A stretch of DNA of 64,000 nucleotides, taken from Turnera subulata. Lineage: Eukaryota; Streptophyta; Magnoliopsida; Malpighiales; Passifloraceae. Position 1 is the stretch's first letter, and every line of letters begins with the position of its first letter. The stretch spans positions 1 to 64,000 of the forward strand of contig JAKUCV010002428.1 in assembly GCA_028386065.3 (NCBI GenBank). The letters are read 5' to 3'. This document shows positions 58,155 to 64,000 of this stretch, one piece after another. Under the pieces are notes generated by a model. That model was not told where the DNA came from and made no database searches. It was given only the letters and a program-made list of their open reading frames with translations. The position numbers and the translations under genes are program-made.

Positions 58155-60395
58155 ATAAACAAATAAACCAGAATATACATATACAAATCCACCGCGAATA
58201 CATCAGAACCTGGCAATATTAGCCACAGTGCACATATCAAGTCACAGTGAACATATCAGGTCACAGTGCACAATCAAGGTCAGCATCAGACTTTAATCCC
58301 ACACTTAACTCAAATCATCTTATTGAGTGATAGTTCATCATTTATTAACTTTGAATATTTTATTAGGGCCCTCTACTGTGTGCGTCGGGTGCGGTAGCGA
58401 CTGGCCAGCTCCCCAGGGCATAAGCCCAAATATAAACATATATATACATATATCAACACATCGGAATGGGTAGGTACCGACAAAGAAAACCACTAACAAA
58501 CAAGTGGCCGACATCTCTAGAAGGGGTGCTCTCCTCAAAGGAATGTATACAATCCAAATTCTTGGGGCACACCCATCAGTCCCCAAGTCGCCAGCTCTGT
58601 GAGGGGTGCTCCCACCAAAGGAAATAGATAACAACAAATAACCAAGGGGTACACCCGACAAATCCCCAAGGCGCAAGCTCTGTGAGGGGTACTCTCACTA
58701 ATATGCTATTCGAGGGGCGTACCCATCAATCCCCTCGCCGCCGTCGTTGTGAGTATACCTCACTATAATAATAGGACCCGAGGGGTACCCTCTTTCCCAC
58801 TCGGTGCTACCGGTCAACAGCCCCACAGTATAACATATATTGCTCTGAATTATTTATTATCAGTTATGACATATGTATTGAGTGATTTTCAAAGTGTGTT
58901 TACAGGTGGTGTGCCACCGGAGAGAGTCTCTAAACCGAGCCTAAGGCTCACAGGTACACATGATATTGGCATAACAGCACATATCATAAAACAAGGCAAT
59001 ACTGGCCCATAAATAGTCAACATGGCATTATCACCTCATAATAATTAGCATGGCATTATCAGCTCATAATATTTAGCATCACACCAACAGCTCATAACCA
59101 TTAACATGTTATATCAACTTATAACAATTAACATGGCATCATCAGCTCATAACAACTATCTTGGCTTCAACGTATACACAAATACAATCAGGTACATATC
59201 ACAGTGAGAGCATGAATCACACCAAGCTAAATCAAGCATACAAGGCTAGCAACATTAAACCATTTACCATACACAGTACCAAGCCTATCAACCTGAGTAC
59301 CGCAGGCAGTAAAGCATATCAAGGTTTATATGTCCTCACCTGGGCCATATTAATTGCCTCAGAGATTGAAGCCTTGTCCTGCCTCGACATATCCTATATT
59401 CGTAAGGTCCTACGAATACACACACCAAATAAGATGTTTATTTATAACAACTAAATAAATGCATGTCAACCACATGATCCCGGGTTCAACCCTAACAATT
59501 CTTGTAATTCTCACCGAACCCATCCATCAGATCTATAGTCCTTCAGTCCAATTATCTAACTACGCTCAAAAAGCCCCAAGTTAACCATTGAACCTAAAGC
59601 CCATCTCAAGTAAATTATTCATTATTGGCCTAAAGCCCACATCATCGAAATCCATCACTAACCCAAACATGTCCTTGGGCTTAAAGCCCATTCTTATTAA
59701 GTCCAAAATTAGTACATCCAAGGTTCAGTGTATCGTTATTGGGCCTGGGCCCAGTTTCTTAATTCCCGCTTTGAGGCATACCCGAACCCAAGGTTACCCG
59801 ACCTAGAGACACTACACACGTCGAACATAATCCGGCCACGTGTCACTCATTCCCCCCGCTCACGGGTTCTACTATACTGGGTTATTCCTGATACATCAAT
59901 TACACCCTTTAATACAATGCATGCCATGGATGGAATTCAAATTACAGCATCATCAGAAACAATACCGTCAAAAGCCGAAGAAGATTCCGTCCTACAGGAA
60001 TAACACCCACTCGCTAAAATAACAACCCTCTCGCCGAATTCCGGCCACTCCTTACCGGAACAGTAACTGAACTCATAGGACAACACCACCACTAACTGTT
60101 GACAAACAAACCATGCCATTTCATACTCAGAAACAACTTTAAGCAGCCGAAGGCATCAATAATTAGAGGATAAGCTAGTAGGTTGCCGGAATTCTTACCG
60201 GTAAAAGGGCCTGTCTAGGCAGCAACAGATCCACGAGTGAGGCCTCTGTACTCCACAACGACACAATCCGAGCCACAGAAAAACCCAGCGACCCGACACC
60301 ACAACCTGAACAGACCTCACAACCACCCGACCACCACCACCCGGCACTGCAACCACCAACTTCAGTCTGGCCAGGACCCATGCTAGGACGCTGCT

Positions 60396-60396
<1 letters not shown>

Positions 60397-60438
<42 letters not shown>
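60397..60438. repeat. Poly-C run
   Basis: About 42 C; the partner LTR has only 15 (51890-51904). The exact length is unreliable in any assembly. Confidence 0.9.
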
Positions 60439-60440
<2 letters not shown>

Positions 60441-61195
60441 CAATGAACCACAACCGGAACAATAACAATCAAAAAATCCAAATCGGGTTAATCCCACTAC
60501 ACAACAACCTCAAACGGCCAATGAAACGAACTAAAAAGGAAGAGGAAGGGGAAACCCATGGCCTACCGGCAATATGCGAATGGCGGCGATTCGAGCCAAG
60601 ATCCCGAGCCCAAATCTCGTGCAAGCCAGCGCTCCTGCCACAGGCTCTCCTCAAATAGCTCTCCTCTCCTGCAGGTGCTAGAAGACGGTGGCGTCGAAAA
60701 GAAGAAGAAGCTTTGGGTGGCGGCGTGCGAGTTTGTGGAGGAGAGAGAGAAGAGAAAAGAAGAAGATAAGTAGGGAGGCGCCGTCGGGTGTGGGGGAGAA
60801 AAGAAAGCAAAGAGGAAAGGAGGAAAGGAAGAAAGAGGAGAGGAGAGTTTTTAGGGATGGGCCGGCTCAGTCCCGAAACGACGTCGTTTCGGACTGAGGC
60901 TCGGTCAACCCTCGCCAGTCAATGCAGTTTCTCCACTTTTTTTTTTTCCAATTGACTCTTCATAACGACGTAGTTTCATTACAACTACACCAAAAACACT
61001 TCCTCAACGCCTCGAACTCGAAACGATTCGAAACGGAACCTCGGTTTAAGAAAACTCCAAAAATAAATGACATTTAACCAAGGGAAAGAATTAGTTTCTT
61101 GACCAAAACTCAGAAATAACTCGATGGTAAAATTGGAAATGAAATTCCCGAAATTCCATAAAATAAATTATGAAAAATCTGGGGCGTTACATATC

Positions 61196-61511
61196 TTGTA
61201 TCCAAGAATACCTTTCTTGTACTAGCAAGTTAAGAATATTTGCAAAACATCAGACATGAAATAATTTGCCGTTAATATGAAGTTTCTTTTCAAAGAAGAA
61301 TTTTTGGTAATTCATTCACAACCACATCATTGTAGTCTGCATTGTCAATAGTGACACTGCATAACTTTTTATCCATTTCCCACTCAATCCAATTTTTATG
61401 CTTCTCATTATAAATTGCTAAAGCAGTACGATATAGTAAAACATTAAAAAAGTTTAACGTACGCTTTTGTATATTCCAGTCTTTATCCTGAAAATGACAC
61501 GTAAGAACCAT
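61196..61511 (-). pseudogene. hAT transposase, start of RNase H-like core
   Basis: MVLTCHFQDKDWNIQKRTLN (usual form TGHFID.DW.LQKR.L), DKKLCSVTIDNADYNDVVV (catalytic TVDNA.SND block, here TIDNADYND), then GKLFHV and NILNLLVQE. It continues, after the gypsy insertion, at 49929. Confidence 0.82.
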
Positions 61512-62002
61512 ATATTGGATATTCTGAAATGATTTTTACAAATACGTATGCAGCATTGCTTTGAACCTCTTTTTCTCCACCTCTTAACCAGTTATAGAAT
61601 CAATATTTAGTGTTGTATGGCTATTTTTCTCATAAATAGGAGTAGCTATTCCTAATAAATAAATTTAAACACTCATCCTCCATAAAACTAAAATGTAGAA
61701 TCATATGAGAAGTAATCACTCATACCTTAGATTGATTATGCGTGAAATTTTTCACTATATTCGCACTTTTAGTTTCGTTGGTGACAGCGTAACACTAAGG
61801 TGTTGTTGTCCTTGCAATTAACCTTTCTCCTTAGAAAAAAATTCAAGTGCTTGAGATATTTTAATGTCGTCCCACTAGGATTATGGAGGAAATTATGGTT
61901 GTAGTGAATACATTTCAATTTTTTTGTTCCATCTTGAAGGGTTATTTCTTTGAACTCTTCCCAAATATTAGATGTCTCATTCCTTTTCCATTTTGTATAC
62001 AA
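61512..62002 (-). pseudogene. hAT transposase N-terminus with BED zinc finger
   Basis: Starts MYTKWKRNETSNIWEEFKEI at 62002. BED-finger residues are partly changed: KLKCIHYNHNF in place of C..C, then GTTLKYLKHL. Between 61768 and 61512 the frame is lost. BED fingers bind DNA at the transposon ends. Confidence 0.72.
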
Positions 62003-63647
62003 ATCTTCATCACCATCATTGATAACTATTGCAGCCTCTTCCTTATTTGCTTTGTTGTTTCCGTGATTGTAGGTGTAGAATTGTCCTCATCTATAGGAGT
62101 TTGGAAAAAATATACGATGGGTTATCGTTCAAACGAAACTAGATCACTATTCTCATTCTGGATATCCATTATGTATAGCCAATTGTTAATTAACAGTAAA
62201 ACCAATACTAAGTCTCTTTAAAGAAACACTATAGTACTTGTTCATAAAATTAGATAATTGTTACAAAATAATTCATTCTCATAATATTGTCTACAGTAAT
62301 GCTAAGAGGGCACAATTAGAGATAAATTTATAAAAAATAACTTTCAATAGAAATTGAAAACCTGAGAAATCTTTTTGCCGCCACTTGTTGACATATAGTA
62401 ATTGAATGAAAATTACATTGTATAACTTAACTAGTGTCGATCCTTACACATGAAGATCTTATATTAAGAAACTTGTTAATAATTTTAAATTTGGTTTTTC
62501 AAGCATGTTGACAAAAAAAGTTTAAGTGTATTGAAAAATGTAAAATAATATATAATATGTACATATTCTTACACTAATATTTTATGTTGTAATAATATGA
62601 ATACATTGTTTGCAAACATTTTTGGAGAGTACGAAATACAAAATAATTATAAAAATTGTAAAATATCTAAATAAAGGAACAAGGTTTCAGATGAAAAAAA
62701 TTTATATTATCATGCTATGATCATCCAAAATCTGAAAATTATATTGCACAACAATAATCATTAGAAATATATATCGTATATGTTTAAATAAAATATAAGA
62801 ACTATAAAATCAATATAAATTTTGTTATGATAATTTTTGATAAAAATAAAAAAATATTAATTCATAGAAGATTTTTATGAAGGTGATATTATAATTTAAA
62901 GGTGTTAACACAAGAGGAAGAAGAATGTTATAAAAATTATTATAGACAAATCTGAACATAATACTTGAACGATGGAGCTATTATACTAAATTTATTTGAA
63001 AATTTATATTCATTATCATTTAAGATGGCTAATTCATTACTAGTTGGTTAAATACGTAGAAAAAATATTTTTACATCAAAATAAATTGCTGATGTTCATT
63101 TCATTTATCCCATCTGTCTAATTATATTTTTTTTGATAAATTTACAACTTTCGTGTAATTAAATAAATGTTTAAGCATTATTTTTTTGGACTTTAGTGGG
63201 CTTTTTTTACAAAGTTAGTGTATTTTGAAAATTTAAAGGCTTTTTTAAAATGTTTGGGCTCTTTTCACATATTTGGCTATATTTAATACACTTAGGCTTG
63301 GACTTTAAAGAGAAACCAAAGTCCCCTTTTAAAATTTTTTTTTTTTGTAATGTCTGGACTTGTTGGACTGTTAGGTAAACCAAATGCCTATAGGTTTTGT
63401 TTTATTATAGGTCTGTATATCCAACCTCTTCGTACACTGTTTTGTGTACAATAGCATTTCCATTTTTTTCCCTACAACGAATCTTTAATAACACACGTGC
63501 CACCTGTGAAAAATGGTTGTACTCGCCACTATTTATCTTCTTCTGCAAACACCATCATTCTTTTCTTTTCTACTACTCTAAAAGAGACAAGATGACAAAG
63601 AAGGGAAGATTCAAAATTTGTTCAAGCTAGCTAGTGAAATGATAATA
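62003..63647. other. AT-rich stretch with no recognisable gene
   Basis: I see no domain. It may hold the 5' end of the hAT element and decayed flanking DNA. A TTTTTTGGACTT...GGGCTTTTTT region around 63180-63300 has weak repeated phrasing. Confidence 0.4.
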
Positions 63648-64000
63648 TGACTGTTTTTCTTGTCTACTTTCATGCACAAACAAAGTCAATAAGGATGTGC
63701 CATTCAAGTGAGGGGTTTTCTATTCCTCCAATCAAAAAGCTTCAAGAACCTATAAAGCAGGAATTTATGGACGTTTTTCCGGCTTATTATCACAAGGAGA
63801 CAAGTAAAAAATTGAAAAGAAGTCACAATTTCAACGGTTAAGTTTTTGATTGAAAGGGCAAAAACTTTCAGAAGCAAATTTGGGTAACTGCTTCTTACCC
63901 AAGTTTTCAAATAACGAGCTTATTTAAAATTATTCTTAGACATCAAGCGTCCACTTGTTATTGAGGCCTATAAATAGGTGGAAAAGAGTTTGCTTGGTGC
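63648..64000 (+). mobile_element. SIRE-like LTR, right copy, cut by the window end
   Basis: Starts TGACTGTTTTTCTTGTC and matches 1666-2060 with many substitutions. The TATA box CCTATAAATAG at about 63967 is intact. Only 353 bp of an expected roughly 930 is visible. No polypurine tract precedes it. It may be the 3' LTR of the element that begins at 1666, or an independent copy. Confidence 0.75.

Larger units (their letters stand above)
49930..61191 (-). mobile_element. Gag-less, Tekay-like Ty3/gypsy element, minus strand
   Basis: LTRs 49930-54308 (with a nested 1.6-kb Cassandra array) and 57733-61191. On the minus strand they start TGTAACGCCCC and end GTCGTTTCA. The interior (54309-57732) has remnants of protease, reverse transcriptase, RNase H, integrase and chromodomain but no gag that I can see. 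Primer site TGGTAGCGGAGCA at 57717-57729. It splits the hAT transposase between a WIQD-like and an IIEKI-like segment. Flanks TATAC and TATCT make a poor TSD, and the outermost bases of the left LTR have changed. Confidence 0.85.
57733..61191 (-). mobile_element. 5' LTR of the second gypsy element (right)
   Basis: 3459 bp, with the 734-bp segment that the left LTR lost. That segment holds the hairpin GGTGAGAC...GTCTCACC (58131-58154) and an array of GGGGTGCTCCC-type short palindromes (about 58520-58795). A run of about 42 C is at 60397-60438. The near-palindrome at 60868-60896 has an ACGACGTCGT centre. Confidence 0.88.

Noticed and set aside
49925..61200. A clean 5-bp TSD for the second gypsy element
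   Set aside because: Flanks TATAC and TATCT differ at two of five bases, and the left LTR edge is altered. I call the insertion from the split hAT frame instead.

Overview
This is nuclear DNA of a flowering plant, probably a eudicot with a large, repeat-rich genome. I find no convincing host gene, rRNA gene, tRNA gene or CRISPR array. Nearly every base I can assign belongs to transposable elements (TEs) stacked inside one another. The plant assignment rests on the families present: SIRE-like and BARE-1/Angela-like copia, Tekay/Del-like chromoviruses, an Athila-type gag-protease element primed by tRNA-Asp, Cassandra TRIMs with 5S-rRNA-derived boxes, MuDR-type and zf-BED hAT transposases, and a plant L1 LINE.

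Layout, left half. An old SIRE-like copia element (plus strand) has an LTR at 1666-2596, a degenerate primer site and a gag that starts near 2650. Its gag is cut twice, and the reading resumes exactly after each cut. The first insertion, 3485-12428 (TSD GGAAT), is a minus-strand Angela/BARE-1-like copia. That copia is itself split in its pre-integrase domain by a Cassandra element (7584-8461). The second, 12984-32811 (9-bp TSD), is a roughly 2-kb non-autonomous Mutator-type transposon with terminal inverted repeats of about 210 bp. It has swollen to 19.8 kb because it took in a gag-protease-only Athila-type LTR element (13688-21350, TSD GTGGT) and a Tekay-like gypsy element (22298-32478, TSD TCAAC). 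The SIRE gag then finishes at 32812-33310.

Layout, right half. A dead MuDR-type transposase gene (plus, 33930-42790) still shows an intron. That intron holds a rearranged copia element (35192-40680, TSD TACTT) carrying inverted copia arms and a LINE-endonuclease-like ORF. Its zinc knuckle was split by a hAT-type MITE (41480-42570). Next come a 2.9-kb solo LTR (45171-48089, TSD ATTTT) and a dead zf-BED hAT transposase on the minus strand (62002 down to about 48095). The hAT gene is split by a 5'-truncated LINE (48601-49381) and by an 11-kb gypsy element (49930-61191). The left LTR of that gypsy element contains a three-LTR Cassandra array (52122-53734, TSD GCGTG). The window ends inside a second copy of the SIRE-like LTR (63648-64000, incomplete), so the whole window may lie inside one ancient element.

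Most coding regions are pseudogenes. The best-preserved are the gag of the Angela-like element, the gag-protease of the Athila-type element, and the Tekay polyprotein, which is 1543 codons in a single frame broken only by nonsense codons. The most unusual signals are: a palindrome-array-plus-hairpin module with the same layout in three divergent gypsy LTR families; one non-standard primer-binding core (TAGCGGAGC) shared by four element families; two LTRs of one copia element with unrelated U3 parts; the composite copia element; and an exact 96-base repeat around the only N in the window, which looks like an assembly join.
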